Source of the DNA: Agrococcus jenensis
Lineage (GTDB): Bacteria > Actinomycetota > Actinomycetes > Actinomycetales > Microbacteriaceae
Reading direction: 5' to 3'
Length of the DNA: 64,000 nucleotides
NCBI RefSeq assembly: GCF_003752465.1
Contig: NZ_RKHJ01000001.1
Span: 806,001-870,000 of the forward strand
Part shown: in pieces, positions 25,691 to 36,337 of the stretch
Numbering within the stretch: the first letter of the stretch is position 1
Layout: each line of letters starts with the position of its first letter
Position numbers and translations under genes: made by a program
The notes under the pieces: generated by a model
Seen by the model: only the letters and a program-made list of their open reading frames with translations
Told to the model about the DNA's origin: nothing
Databases searched by the model: none

Positions 25691-26229
25691 GCGCCGCGCC
25701 GGTCGTGGATGGTCTCGACTCGCGCGCCTCCGGCGGGCGGCTCGACCAGCGTGCCCGGGAGGCGTGGCGCATCGCCGCGGCCGTCACCGACCCCGAGGTG
25801 CCGGTGCTCACGATCGAGGACCTCGGCGTGCTCCGCGACGTGCGCATGGAGGGGCAGACCACCGTCGTCACCCTCACGCCCACTTACTCCGGCTGCCCGG
25901 CGATCGACCAGATGCGCGACGACGTGCTGCTCGCGCTCACCGTCGAGGGCTTCCGCGACGTGCGCGTCGACTTCACCCTCTCCCCCGCCTGGACGACCGA
26001 CTGGATGAGCGACGCGGGCAAGGCGAAGCTCGAGGCGTACGGCATCGCGCCGCCCACGCACCGCGCGGGCGAGCGGCAGGGCCCGATCCCGCTCTCGCTC
26101 GGGGTGAAGTGCCCGCGCTGCGGGTCGCTGCGCACGCGCGAGGTCTCGCGCTTCGGCTCCACCGCCTGCAAGTCGCACTTCGAGTGCCTCGCGTGCCTCG
26201 AGCCGTTCGACCACTTCAAGGTGCACTGA
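25687..26229 (+). CDS. paaD: Fe-S/zinc maturation protein PaaD
   Basis: A 180-residue PaaD/MIP18 (DUF59) family protein. Residues about 27-110 contain the DUF59 core (DPEVPVLTIEDLGVLRDV and YSGCPAID with the conserved Cys). The C-terminal part has two CxxC pairs, CPRCG and CLACL, typical of PaaD zinc ribbons. PaaD is needed for the active epoxidase, probably in cluster assembly for PaaE. GTG 25687 overlaps the paaC stop by 4 nt. Confidence 0.93.
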   Translation: MSAAPVVDGLDSRASGGRLDQRAREAWRIAAAVTDPEVPVLTIEDLGVLRDVRMEGQTTVVTLTPTYSGCPAIDQMRDDVLLALTVEGFRDVRVDFTLSPAWTTDWMSDAGKAKLEAYGIAPPTHRAGERQGPIPLSLGVKCPRCGSLRTREVSRFGSTACKSHFECLACLEPFDHFKVH

Positions 26230-26231
26230 GC

Positions 26232-27359
26232 GTGGCCGCCATCAACCTGGGCTCGAGCACGTCGCGCAAGCGCGCCCGCTTCCACGAGCTCGAGGTCGCC
26301 GCCGTGCGACCGCTCACCGAGAGCGCCGTCGAGGTCACGTTCGCCGTGCCCGAGGCGCTGCACGACGACTTCGGCTACGTCGCCGGCCAGCACCTGGCGC
26401 TCCGCGCGACGATCGACGGCCACGAGGTGCGCCGCTCCTACTCGATCTGCCGCCCGCCGACCCCCGGCTCGATCTCGGTCGCGATCAAGCGCGACCTCGG
26501 CGGCCGCTTCTCGACCTGGGCGAACGCAGAGCTGCAGCCCGGCGCGCGCATCGACGTGATGGTGCCGCAGGGCACGTTCACCTCGGCGCTCGACGAGGTC
26601 GACGGCGCGCACGTCGTGGGCATCGCGGCCGGCAGCGGCATCACGCCGATGATGGCGCTCGCGCACGAGGTGCTCTCGCGCTCCGCGACGTCGACCTTCT
26701 CGCTGCTGTTCTCGAACCGGTCGACCCTCGACGTCATGTTCATCGAGGAGCTCGCCGACCTCAAGGACCGCTACCCCTCGCGGCTCGCGCTGCACCACGT
26801 GCTCTCGCGCGAGCAGCGTGCCGCCCCGCTCATGTCGGGCCGCATCGACGAGGAGCGGCTCGAGCGCATCCTGACCGACCTCATCCGCCCCGACACCGTC
26901 GACGAGTGGTTCCTCTGCGGGCCGTTCGAGCTCGTGCAGCTGTGCCGCGACGTGCTCGCCGCGAAGGGCGTCGACCCGTCGCACGTCCGCTTCGAGCTGT
27001 TCACGACGGGCAAGCCGGATGCGGCGGGAGGCGACCGCGGACGTCCCGTGCAGGTCGATGCCGGCGAGGACACCTGGACGCTCGACTTCACGCTCGACGG
27101 GCAGTCGACGCAGGTCGAGTCGCCGCTGTCGGCGCGCGAGTCGATCCTCAACGCCGCGCTGCGCGTGCGACCTGACGTGCCGTTCGCGTGCGCGGGCGGC
27201 GTGTGCGGCACGTGCCGCGCGAAGGTCGTCTCGGGCAGCGTCACGATGACCGAGAACTACGCGCTCGAGCCCGACGAGATCGCGCGCGGCTACGTGCTCA
27301 CCTGCCAGTCGCATCCGAAGTCCGACACGGCCAAAGTCGTCGTCGACTACGACGTGTAG
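26232..27359 (+). CDS. paaE: Phenylacetyl-CoA epoxidase reductase PaaE
   Basis: A 375-residue FAD/2Fe-2S oxidoreductase that passes NADPH electrons to the PaaAC diiron centre. The FAD motif RRSYSICRPP lies near residue 65, NAD(P)-binding GIAAGSGITPMMA near 134, LCGPFELV near 230, and the plant-type 2Fe-2S ligands in CAGGVCGTCRAKV near 320 with a fourth Cys in LTCQSHP. The start GTG 26232 follows the paaD stop by 2 nt, with no clear ribosome site, so coupling is likely. The domain order FNR-ferredoxin is normal for PaaE. Confidence 0.95.
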   Translation: MAAINLGSSTSRKRARFHELEVAAVRPLTESAVEVTFAVPEALHDDFGYVAGQHLALRATIDGHEVRRSYSICRPPTPGSISVAIKRDLGGRFSTWANAELQPGARIDVMVPQGTFTSALDEVDGAHVVGIAAGSGITPMMALAHEVLSRSATSTFSLLFSNRSTLDVMFIEELADLKDRYPSRLALHHVLSREQRAAPLMSGRIDEERLERILTDLIRPDTVDEWFLCGPFELVQLCRDVLAAKGVDPSHVRFELFTTGKPDAAGGDRGRPVQVDAGEDTWTLDFTLDGQSTQVESPLSARESILNAALRVRPDVPFACAGGVCGTCRAKVVSGSVTMTENYALEPDEIARGYVLTCQSHPKSDTAKVVVDYDV

Positions 27360-27363
27360 CGGC

Positions 27364-28071
27364 ATGGCCCAGGAGATCGATGCGCCCGCCGGCGTGCCCG
27401 GCGTCGACATCCCGGACCGCCGCGGCCGCACGGGCCTCGACCGCGCCGGCCGCGACCTCGACCGCAACCCGCGCGTCGTCGTCACGGACGTGCGCCTGCT
27501 GACCTCGAACTGGTTCGTCACGCGGGCGACGACGCTCGAGCTGCAGCACTCGGACGGCAGCTGGTCGACGCAGGAGCGCGAGACCTACGACCGCGGCGAC
27601 GGCGCCTGCATCCTGCTCTACGACGAGGGCGCGCGGACCGTGCTGCTCACGCGCCAGTTCCGCTACCCCGCCTACGTGAACGAGCACCCCGACGGCATGC
27701 TCATCGAGGCCGCCGCGGGGCTCCTCGACGCCGACGAGCCCGAGGCCGCCATCCGGCGCGAGACCGAGGAGGAGCTCGGGCACCGCGTCGGCCCCGTCGA
27801 GCACGTGTTCGACGTGTACATGAGCCCCGGCTCCGTCACCGAGCGGCTCCACTGCTTCGCGGCGCCGTACGACCGCGGATCCGTCATCGCCGGCTCGCGG
27901 CACGGCGTCGCGGCGGAGGGCGAGGACACCGAGGTGGTCGAGCTCGACATCGACGACGCGCTCGCGCGCATCGGGGCCGACATCGTCGACGCCAAGACGA
28001 TCATGCTGCTGCAGTGGGCTGCGCTCCGCGGTCCCTTCTCGGACCGTGCGCGCGCCGAGGCGGCCGAGTGA
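27364..28071 (+). CDS. NudK-like NUDIX hydrolase in the paa operon
   Basis: A 235-residue NUDIX hydrolase. The box reads GLLDADEPEAAIRRETEEELGHRVG (split: GLLDADEPE from about 119, then RRETEEELG), which matches the NudK/GDP-mannose-pyrophosphatase variant rather than the strict consensus. FDVYMSPGSVTERLHCF also fits NudK. Likely substrates are nucleotide sugars or ADP-ribose. ATG 27364 is 4 bp after the paaE stop, so it is transcribed with the epoxidase, an unusual place for this family. An extra N-terminal segment of about 45 Asp/Arg-rich residues precedes the NUDIX fold. Confidence 0.82.
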   Translation: MAQEIDAPAGVPGVDIPDRRGRTGLDRAGRDLDRNPRVVVTDVRLLTSNWFVTRATTLELQHSDGSWSTQERETYDRGDGACILLYDEGARTVLLTRQFRYPAYVNEHPDGMLIEAAAGLLDADEPEAAIRRETEEELGHRVGPVEHVFDVYMSPGSVTERLHCFAAPYDRGSVIAGSRHGVAAEGEDTEVVELDIDDALARIGADIVDAKTIMLLQWAALRGPFSDRARAEAAE

Positions 28072-28126
28072 CGACGGGGCCCGCAGCCGGTCGCGACCGT
28101 AGGCTTCCGACGACGAAGGAGTCCCG

Positions 28127-28918
28127 ATGATCGACCTCACCATCACCGACGACATCGCCGAGGTCGTGCTGGACGCGCCCGATCGGCGCAACGCGCTCGA
28201 CGCATCCGCGCTGCAGGAGCTGTCGGACGCCTACGCGGCCGCCGAGCGCGCCGGCGTGCGCGCGCTCCTGCTGCGCGGCGAGGGCAGGGCCTTCTGCGCG
28301 GGGCGCGACATCTCGCAGGTCGACCCCCGCACCGACGACGCGATCGGCTTCCTGCGTGGCTCCCTGCAGCCCCTCCTGCAGCGGATGGCGGCCTTCCCCG
28401 CCCCGACGTTCGCGGTCGCGCACGGCGCGTGCCTCGGCATCGGGCTCGGGCTGCTCATCGCCACCGACGTCGTCTACGTCGCCGAGTCGGCGAAGGTCGG
28501 CAGCCCGTTCGCGGCGCTCGGCGCGACGCTCGACTCGGGCGGCCACGCCCTCTTCTACGAGCGGCTCGGCGCCCACCGCACGCTCGACCTCATCTACTCG
28601 GGCCGGCTCATGACCGGCGCCGAGGCGGTCGCGCTCGGACTCTTCTCGCAGTCGTTCCCCGACGACGAGGTGCTGGCGGCGACGCGCGCCGCGGCCGCGC
28701 ACGCGGGGGCCGGCCCGACGCTCGCCTACCTCGCCTCGAAGGAGATCATCCGCGGGCTCCGCGACGAGCGGATGGGCCTGTGGCAGGCCGTCGACGCCGA
28801 GAACATCGCGCAGGCGGCGCTCGCCCAGACGCCCGACTTCCGCGAGGGCTTCGCCGCCTTCCAGCAGAAGCGCACCCCCGCCTTCACCGGCCGGACCGAG
28901 GTCGGCGACCGGGAGTAG
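28127..28918 (+). CDS. paaG: Enoyl-CoA hydratase/isomerase, likely PaaG (epoxide to oxepin-CoA)
   Basis: A 263-residue crotonase-fold enzyme. AFCAGRDISQVDP (about 58-68) and GACLGIGLGLLIATDVVY (about 103-120) form the oxyanion hole. The usual hydratase Glu is absent, and GATLDSGGHALFYERLG (about 135-150) instead carries the Asp in the PDSGG-like motif of PaaG, the 1,2-epoxyphenylacetyl-CoA isomerase. It is the only crotonase downstream of paaABCDE, where PaaG is expected. It starts at ATG 28127 after GAAGGAG. It may have its own initiation but shares direction and close spacing (55 bp) with the operon. Confidence 0.8.
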   Translation: MIDLTITDDIAEVVLDAPDRRNALDASALQELSDAYAAAERAGVRALLLRGEGRAFCAGRDISQVDPRTDDAIGFLRGSLQPLLQRMAAFPAPTFAVAHGACLGIGLGLLIATDVVYVAESAKVGSPFAALGATLDSGGHALFYERLGAHRTLDLIYSGRLMTGAEAVALGLFSQSFPDDEVLAATRAAAAHAGAGPTLAYLASKEIIRGLRDERMGLWQAVDAENIAQAALAQTPDFREGFAAFQQKRTPAFTGRTEVGDRE

Positions 28919-28928
28919 CGTTCGCGGC

Positions 28929-29654
28929 ATGGACCACCTCGCCGTGCTCGTCGACCTGCAGGCGCGCTTCCTCGAGACCACGCGCCGCGCCGATCCGGCC
29001 GCGCGCATCCCGTGGCTCGGGCGGTGGACGGTGCAGTCGCTCGTCGTGCACCTCGCGCGCATCCACCACTGGGCGGCAGGGCAGGCGCGCCGGCAGCAGG
29101 AGTCGCCGCTCGGCCGTGGACCCTTCGACCTGCCCGCGCTCTACGAGGCGTGCGCGCGCGAGCTGCGAGAGACGCTCGCCGAGCTCGACCCCGCCGCCCC
29201 CGCGTGGGCGCTCATCGACGACGGCGTGCCGCGCGCGCAGCAGACCGGCACCGTCGCGTTCTGGCACCGGCGGCAGGTGCACGAGACGCTCGTGCACCTG
29301 TGGGACCTGCGCACGGCCATCGGCGAGGACCTCGACGTCGACGACCGCGTCTGGCTCGACTGCCTCGACGAGGTGGTGACGGTCATGCACCCGCGGCAGG
29401 TGCGGCTCGGCCGCATCGCCCCGCCGCGCGTGCGCGTCGTGTTCGCGCCCGTCGACGCGGATGCGCGGCTCGAGCTCGCCGGTGCGCCCGCCGACGCGCC
29501 GACGGCGGTCGTGCGGGGGTCCGCGCGCTCCCTCGCGCTGCTCGCGTGGGGCCGCGGCGTGCCCGACGACGACCGGCTGGCAGCCGACGGCGTCGAGGTG
29601 GAGGGCGAACGGGCGCTCGCCGAGGCCGCGGTGAGAGCGGGGCTCACCCCCTGA
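28929..29654 (+). CDS. Maleylpyruvate isomerase family (mycothiol-dependent) protein
   Basis: A 241-residue member of the actinobacterial mycothiol-dependent maleylpyruvate isomerase family. The N-terminal DinB-like bundle has metal-ligand histidines in VHLARIHHW (about 40) and HRRQVHETLVHLWDL (about 115-129), and a C-terminal domain follows (about 160-235). Family members isomerise or transfer thiols, and most have unknown substrates. It starts 10 bp after paaG and so probably ends the transcript. A link to detoxifying reactive ring-opening intermediates is attractive but only inferred. Confidence 0.75.
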   Translation: MDHLAVLVDLQARFLETTRRADPAARIPWLGRWTVQSLVVHLARIHHWAAGQARRQQESPLGRGPFDLPALYEACARELRETLAELDPAAPAWALIDDGVPRAQQTGTVAFWHRRQVHETLVHLWDLRTAIGEDLDVDDRVWLDCLDEVVTVMHPRQVRLGRIAPPRVRVVFAPVDADARLELAGAPADAPTAVVRGSARSLALLAWGRGVPDDDRLAADGVEVEGERALAEAAVRAGLTP

Positions 29655-29712
29655 TCCCCCAGCGCCGGCCCGAGCGTCGCCATCCGTGTCCGGCGTACCC
29701 CACACTGGAGGG

Positions 29713-30219
29713 GTGAGCACCTCCTCCGTCGTCCCCATCGGCCAGCCGCTGCCCGGGGCGTCGTTCCGGCAGGCGGTCGGCCGCTTCTTCCGCGGCTACG
29801 TCACCTTCTCCGGGCGCGCGAGCCTGAGCGAGTTCTGGTGGGCGATGCTCTTCACGTTCCTCGTCTCGCTCGTCGTGCAGATCCCGTTCTGGGTGGTGTG
29901 GGCGGCGTTCATGGTGCAGGTCATCGCGGCCGCCAGCAGCACCGGCAGCGGGATCGAGACCTCGGTCGACCCCGCCACCCTCGCGCTGTCCGGCGGGATG
30001 CTCGCGACCATCGGGATCATGCTGATCGTCTCGCTCGCGTTGGCGCTCCCCACCTACGCGGCGATGTGGCGACGCCTCCAGGACGCGAGCTTCCACGGCG
30101 CGTTCGCGCTGCTCTCCCTCATCGGCGTCGGCATCGTGCCGCTCGTCATGAGCGTGTTCCCGTCGAACCCCGCGGGCATCCGCTTCGACCCGGCCTACCG
30201 CGCGCAGATGGCGCCCTAG
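29713..30219 (+). CDS. DUF805 membrane protein
   Basis: A 168-residue DUF805 protein. The family hallmark RGYVTFSGRASLSEFWWAMLF begins near residue 27, followed by about four membrane helices and the WRRLQDASFHGAF segment. Function of DUF805 is unknown. The start is uncertain: GTG 29713 has GGAGG too close (1 nt), while GTG 29686 adds nine residues but lacks a ribosome site. The frame ends at TAG 30217. The same frame remains open beyond that stop and encodes a repetitive Tyr/Gly/Pro tail (see next entry), so the protein appears shortened by a nonsense change. Confidence 0.8.
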   Translation: MSTSSVVPIGQPLPGASFRQAVGRFFRGYVTFSGRASLSEFWWAMLFTFLVSLVVQIPFWVVWAAFMVQVIAAASSTGSGIETSVDPATLALSGGMLATIGIMLIVSLALALPTYAAMWRRLQDASFHGAFALLSLIGVGIVPLVMSVFPSNPAGIRFDPAYRAQMAP

Positions 30220-30339
30220 GGCTCTGCGCAGCACCCCGCGTACGGCTCGCCGGCATACGGCTCGCCGGCATACGGCCCGCCGGCGTACGGACCGCCCGCA
30301 TACGGCCCGCCGACCGACGGCCCTGTCAGCGGCACCTGA
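30220..30339 (+). pseudogene. In-frame YG(S/P)PA-repeat tail beyond an amber stop of the DUF805 gene
   Basis: Directly after the TAG of the DUF805 gene the same frame reads on for 39 codons to TGA 30337. From 30241 it consists of a 15-bp tandem repeat (first unit TACGGCTCGCCGGCA, about five copies) encoding YGSPA/YGPPA. Tyr/Gly/Pro-rich tails are common in DUF805 proteins. A CAG-to-TAG change would explain the break. Readthrough would restore a 208-residue protein. Frame, repeat and stop were read directly; the ancestral state is inference. Confidence 0.7.
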
Positions 30340-30352
30340 GACGCTCGGACCC

Positions 30353-32500
<2,148 letters not shown>

Positions 32501-32503
32501 CGG

Positions 32504-33094
32504 TCAGTCGGCGACGTACCGGAGGTCGGCCACGTCGCGCGGGGCGAAGCGCGCGTCGAACGCGCGCTCGGTCGGGGCCCACACGTCGCACCAGAGCGCG
32601 TCGTGGTCGTTCCCGGCCTCGCGGTCGCGACGCATCCCGCGCTCCGTCGCCACCTGGAGCGGCACGTCGACCCAGACGGTGAGGTCGAGCCGGGGCAGCA
32701 GCTGCGGATGCAGCAGGCCGACGGCGTCGACGAGCTGCACCGCTGCCGCCGGCGCGATGCGCGCGGGCTGCCGGCCGCCGGTCGCCCAGTCGACGGGGCG
32801 GAACTCGGCCGGCTGGCCCGCTCCGAGCGCGTCGAGCACGGAGCCGAGCTCGTCTCGCAGCAGCGCGGCCCAGTCGTCGCTGCGGTCGCGGCTGCCGCGC
32901 GGGTCGAGGAAGTCGTCGCCGCGCACCCGCTCGGCGGGCAGCCGGGCCGCGAGCGCCCGCGCGAGCGTCGTCTTGCCGGCGCCGCCGTAGCCCGCGAGAC
33001 CGACGACCACGACGTCGCGCTCCGCCATCAGGGCGCGGATGCGCGCGGCGACCTCGTCGACGGAGGTCGCGATGCGGGCGTCGTCAGGCCGCAT
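32504..33094 (-). CDS. Uridine-kinase-like P-loop protein
   Basis: A 196-residue P-loop kinase of the uridine/panthothenate-kinase-like group, with Walker A GLAGYGGAGKTTLA (about 32-46), GDDFLDPRGSRDRSDDW as the nucleoside-binding DDF loop, and LTVWVDVPLQVATERGMRRD as the lid and Walker-B region. Substrate is unknown. ATG 33094 lies 11 bp inside the 3' end of the upstream MFS gene, so the two are translationally coupled. It converges with the RecQ gene 3 bp away. Confidence 0.75.
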   Translation of the reverse strand: MRPDDARIATSVDEVAARIRALMAERDVVVVGLAGYGGAGKTTLARALAARLPAERVRGDDFLDPRGSRDRSDDWAALLRDELGSVLDALGAGQPAEFRPVDWATGGRQPARIAPAAAVQLVDAVGLLHPQLLPRLDLTVWVDVPLQVATERGMRRDREAGNDHDALWCDVWAPTERAFDARFAPRDVADLRYVAD

Positions 33095-34709
33095 CGGCCC
33101 GCTCGGGTGCGACGGCGCCGACCTCCGGCCGGATGCGCAGGCTCGAGAGCAGGCCCACGACGAGCGCGCTCGCCGCGATCCAGGCTGCGAGCGACGTGCC
33201 GTCCGTCATCGCGGCGCGCGCCGCATCCGCGACGAACGCCGTCTGCGGATTGGCAGCGAGCGCGGCGATGCTGCCGCCGGAGCTCGCGTTCACGGAGTCG
33301 ACGAGGCCCTGCAAGGTCGGGTCGCCCGCGACCGCATCCGCGAGCCGGTCCTCGGTGCCGACCTGCAGGGTCGTGAAGAAGGCTGTGCCGAGCACCGCGA
33401 TGCCGAGCGCCGAGCCGGTCTGGCGCGCCGTGCTCTGCGTGGCAGAACCCTGGCCGCTCCGCTCGACCGGCACGTCCGCGAGCACGACGCTCGTGAGCTG
33501 CGCGGTCGCGAGCCCGACGCCCATGCCGTAGACGAAGAGCACCGGCGAGGTCAGCCAGGCGGTGCTGTCGGGGCGGATGAGCAGGGCGAGCGCAGCGATG
33601 GCGGCGATCTCGAGCACCATGCCGATGCGCACGACGGCGATCGGGCTCAACCGGCGCGAGAGCGCCGCGACCCCACCGCTCGCGAGGAAGGACCCGGCGG
33701 CGAGCGGCACGAGCGCGAGCCCGGCCTCGAACGCCGAGAAGCCGAGCACGTTCTGGAACCACAGCGGCAGCGAGAGGATGAGCCCGAACTCGCCGAAGCT
33801 CACGATGAGCGCGGTGATGTTGCCGTTCGCGAACGACGGGATGCGGAAGAGCGACAGGTCGAGGATCACGCCCTTGCCCGCACGGCTCCTGGCCCGCTCG
33901 AGCAGCACGAACGCGGTGAGCGCGACGACGGCCACCAGGAACGCGACCGGCACGGGCGAGAGCCCCGCGACGTCGAACGGCGCATCCTCCGAGGCGGTCC
34001 ACCAGCCGTAGTTGCGCCCCTCGATGAGGCCGAAGACGAGCGCGCCGAAGCCGAGGATCGACAGCAGCGCACCGCCGAGGTCGAGCCGCTGCACCGCGCC
34101 GGCCACCGCCTCTGACGACTCCGCGACGAACAGCAGCAGGCCGGCGATGATGAGCAGGCCCACCGGCACGTTGATGCCGAACGCCCACCGCCAGCTCGCG
34201 TTCTCGGTCAGCCAGCCGCCCGCGAGCGGTCCGATCGCCGCCATGCCGCCGATCGTCGAGCCCCAGACCGCGAAGGCGATGCCGCGCTCGCGGCCGTGGA
34301 AGTTGGCGTTCAGCAGGGCGAGCGAGGTCGGCAGGATCATCGAGCCGCCGAGACCCTGCAGCGCGCGGCCGCCGATGAGCAGCGCCCCGCTGTCGGCGAT
34401 CGCGCAGAGCACGCTCGCGACGATGAAGATGACGACGCCGATGAGCATCATGCGGCGCCGGCCGATGCGGTCGGCGAGCCGACCCCAGGTGAGCAGCAGC
34501 GCGGCGAAGAGCAGCGTGTAGATCTCCTGCACCCACTGGATCTCGGTGCTCGAGATGCCGAGGTCGTCGACGATCGACGGGATCGCGACCGAGACGATCG
34601 TCGAGTCCATGATGATGAGCGCGACGCCGAGGCTGATGGCGAGCAGTCCCCACCAGCGGTACCGGACGAAGCGATCGGCGGGGGCGGTCGGATCGGTGGT
34701 CTGGCTCAC
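33084..34709 (-). CDS. MFS transporter, DHA2/EmrB-QacA type
   Basis: A 541-residue polytopic protein with about 14 hydrophobic segments. Motif A-like GRLADRIGRRRMMLIG follows TM2, WVQEIYTLLFAALLL lies at TM2, and GGSMILPTSLALLN and GPLAGGWLTENASWRWAFGINVPVG are family signatures of the DHA2 drug:H+ antiporters. GTG 34709 has GGAG upstream. The loop between TM7 and TM8 includes the DAPFDVAGLSP segment. It exports an unknown drug or metabolite. The kinase gene is coupled to its 3' end. Confidence 0.88.
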   Translation of the reverse strand: MSQTTDPTAPADRFVRYRWWGLLAISLGVALIIMDSTIVSVAIPSIVDDLGISSTEIQWVQEIYTLLFAALLLTWGRLADRIGRRRMMLIGVVIFIVASVLCAIADSGALLIGGRALQGLGGSMILPTSLALLNANFHGRERGIAFAVWGSTIGGMAAIGPLAGGWLTENASWRWAFGINVPVGLLIIAGLLLFVAESSEAVAGAVQRLDLGGALLSILGFGALVFGLIEGRNYGWWTASEDAPFDVAGLSPVPVAFLVAVVALTAFVLLERARSRAGKGVILDLSLFRIPSFANGNITALIVSFGEFGLILSLPLWFQNVLGFSAFEAGLALVPLAAGSFLASGGVAALSRRLSPIAVVRIGMVLEIAAIAALALLIRPDSTAWLTSPVLFVYGMGVGLATAQLTSVVLADVPVERSGQGSATQSTARQTGSALGIAVLGTAFFTTLQVGTEDRLADAVAGDPTLQGLVDSVNASSGGSIAALAANPQTAFVADAARAAMTDGTSLAAWIAASALVVGLLSSLRIRPEVGAVAPERADAA

Positions 34710-34823
34710 GAGCGCTCCTCACGGGCGGATGCACGGGCCGCTCATGCAGTCCGGAGGCACCTCGATCGCAGCATGGTAGCCAGGCTTCCTATGTGCCCGG
34801 CAGCGTGATCGAGACCGAGGCCG

Positions 34824-35789
34824 TCACTGCTCCGCGAGCAGCGCCGCGACCCGCTCGGCGGTGCCCCAGGAGAGGGTCATGCCGGAGCCGCCGTGCCCGT
34901 ACGCCGCGACGACGCGCAGCGCCCTGCCTGCGACCTCCTCGACCCGCAGCCGCTCCCGGCCCGGCCGCAGCCCGACCGCGCGCGACAGGATGCGCTGCCC
35001 GGCGACGGCGGGCACGAGCGCCGCGCAGCGCTCGAGGATGCCGGCCTCGATCGCGGGGTCGGGCTCGAGCGACGTGGCGCCCGGTTCGTGCGTGCCGCCG
35101 AGCACGAGGCAGTCGCGCCGCGGCAGCACGTACGCGAGGCCCGCCGGGTTCTCGTCGTCGACGATGAACTCCGTCACGCCCGGGTCCTCCACGCGCACCA
35201 CCTGGCCACGGATCGGCACGACGCTCGCGTCGTCGCCGAGCAGCGTGCCGCCGCGCGCCCCGGCCGCGACGATCGCGGCGTCGAAGTCGCCGGCGAGCGC
35301 ATCCACGTCGTCGACGGCGCGGCGCTCGAACCGCACGCCGAGCGCCTCGCACCGGCGCCGCAGCCACGGCAGGTAGAGCGACATCGTCGCGAGCGGCACC
35401 GTCGTGCGCATGCCGGTCGCGCCGGTCCCGCGCAGCGTGGCCGGCAGCTCGGCCGCATCGACCTCGGTCGCCCGCACGAGCGCCGTCCACGAGCGGTCCG
35501 GCTGCGGCGACCGCTCGACGATGACGCCGGTGCGGAGGTCGATGCCCGCCTCCAGGTGCTCGGCGGCGATCCCCGTGCAGCGCTCGAGCGTCGAGCCGAG
35601 CATCGCGTCGACGACGGCGGAGCGCTCGGCCGCGTAGGGGAACCAGACGGCGCCGGCGACGGCCGACGTGGACTCCAGCGGGTCCTGGTCGTGCAGCACC
35701 GCGATCTCGCGGCCGCCGCGCTCGGCGAGCTCGAGCGCGACCGACAGCCCGATCACGCCCGCCCCGATGACGGCGACCCGCTCCCCCAT
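34824..35789 (-). CDS. FAD-dependent D-amino-acid oxidase
   Basis: A 321-residue protein of the D-amino-acid oxidase/D-aspartate oxidase family. The FAD dinucleotide motif VAVIGAGVIGLSVALELAERG is N-terminal. DAO-specific features are TSAVAGAVWFPYAAE, the substrate arginine region AVGLRPGRERLRVE (about 275), and GHGGSGMTLSWG near the C-terminus. It oxidises D-amino acids to 2-oxo acids, ammonia and H2O2. There is no signal peptide. It starts at ATG 35789 with GAGGAGGATCG, an excellent ribosome site. It ends about 115 bp upstream of the MFS start on the same strand. Confidence 0.88.
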   Translation of the reverse strand: MGERVAVIGAGVIGLSVALELAERGGREIAVLHDQDPLESTSAVAGAVWFPYAAERSAVVDAMLGSTLERCTGIAAEHLEAGIDLRTGVIVERSPQPDRSWTALVRATEVDAAELPATLRGTGATGMRTTVPLATMSLYLPWLRRRCEALGVRFERRAVDDVDALAGDFDAAIVAAGARGGTLLGDDASVVPIRGQVVRVEDPGVTEFIVDDENPAGLAYVLPRRDCLVLGGTHEPGATSLEPDPAIEAGILERCAALVPAVAGQRILSRAVGLRPGRERLRVEEVAGRALRVVAAYGHGGSGMTLSWGTAERVAALLAEQ

Positions 35790-35797
35790 CGATCCTC

Positions 35798-35860
35798 CTC
35801 AACGTCGCTGGTGGTCACTCAAGCGCACTATCGCGGTCAGCTACCACCGGCGACGTTGAG
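35798..35860. repeat. CTCAACG/CGTTGAG hairpin element, copy 2
   Basis: Arms CTCAACGTCGCTGGTGGT (35798-35815) and ACCACCGGCGACGTTGAG (35843-35860) pair at 17 of 18 positions. The 27-nt loop contains GCACTATCGC, matching the CACTATC loop of copy 1 at 15443. It sits between the methyltransferase stop and the oxidase start and may act as a terminator for the former. Confidence 0.85.
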
Positions 35861-35861
35861 A

Positions 35862-36281
35862 TCAGTGGAGGGGGACCGCTTCGAGGGGGTCGCCGCGGTC
35901 GATGTAGACGGATGCGTCAGGCGTCGTCGCCGCCGCAAGGTGCGCGAGCGCCGCCTGCTCCAGCTCGGGATGCCGGCCGTCGAGCGCGCCGACGCGGATC
36001 GCGACCACCAGATCGAACGGCTGCTCGTCGCGGCGGAGCCGGAACTCCTCGGCGGCGGCGACGCGGAAGTCGAGGCCGCCGCGGTCGGGGGCGCTCTGGG
36101 CTGCCGCGATCGCGAGCGGCGAGCGGTCGATGCCCAGCACGTGGCCCTCGGGCCCCACGCGCTCGGCGATCGCGCGGGCGAGCGCGCCCGGCCCGCACCC
36201 GACCTCGAGCACGCGCATCCCCGGGCGCAGCGGCAGCGCCTGCAGCACCGCCGCGAGCCGCGGCGAGAGATCGGCAGCCAT
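35862..36281 (-). CDS. Class I SAM-dependent methyltransferase (short)
   Basis: A 139-residue Rossmann methyltransferase. Motif I VLEVGCGPGALARAIAERVG (about 24-43) binds S-adenosylmethionine, HVLGIDRSPLAI (about 48) is the acidic motif II, and FDLVVAIRVGAL is motif IV. Beyond this only one beta/alpha unit follows, so it is shorter than typical methyltransferases and may be a minimal form. It starts at ATG 36281 with GGAGGCGAC, a strong site. Substrate unknown. The last codons run into the hairpin element. Confidence 0.75.
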   Translation of the reverse strand: MAADLSPRLAAVLQALPLRPGMRVLEVGCGPGALARAIAERVGPEGHVLGIDRSPLAIAAAQSAPDRGGLDFRVAAAEEFRLRRDEQPFDLVVAIRVGALDGRHPELEQAALAHLAAATTPDASVYIDRGDPLEAVPLH

Positions 36282-36337
36282 GTCGCCTCCAGGGCATCGA
36301 GCATGGCGGTCGACGGGGGCGGGCACAACCGCCTGCG

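Noticed and set aside
30241..30312. CRISPR-like short tandem repeat
   Set aside because: The 15-bp units are contiguous, keep a reading frame and encode YGSPA. There are no spacers.
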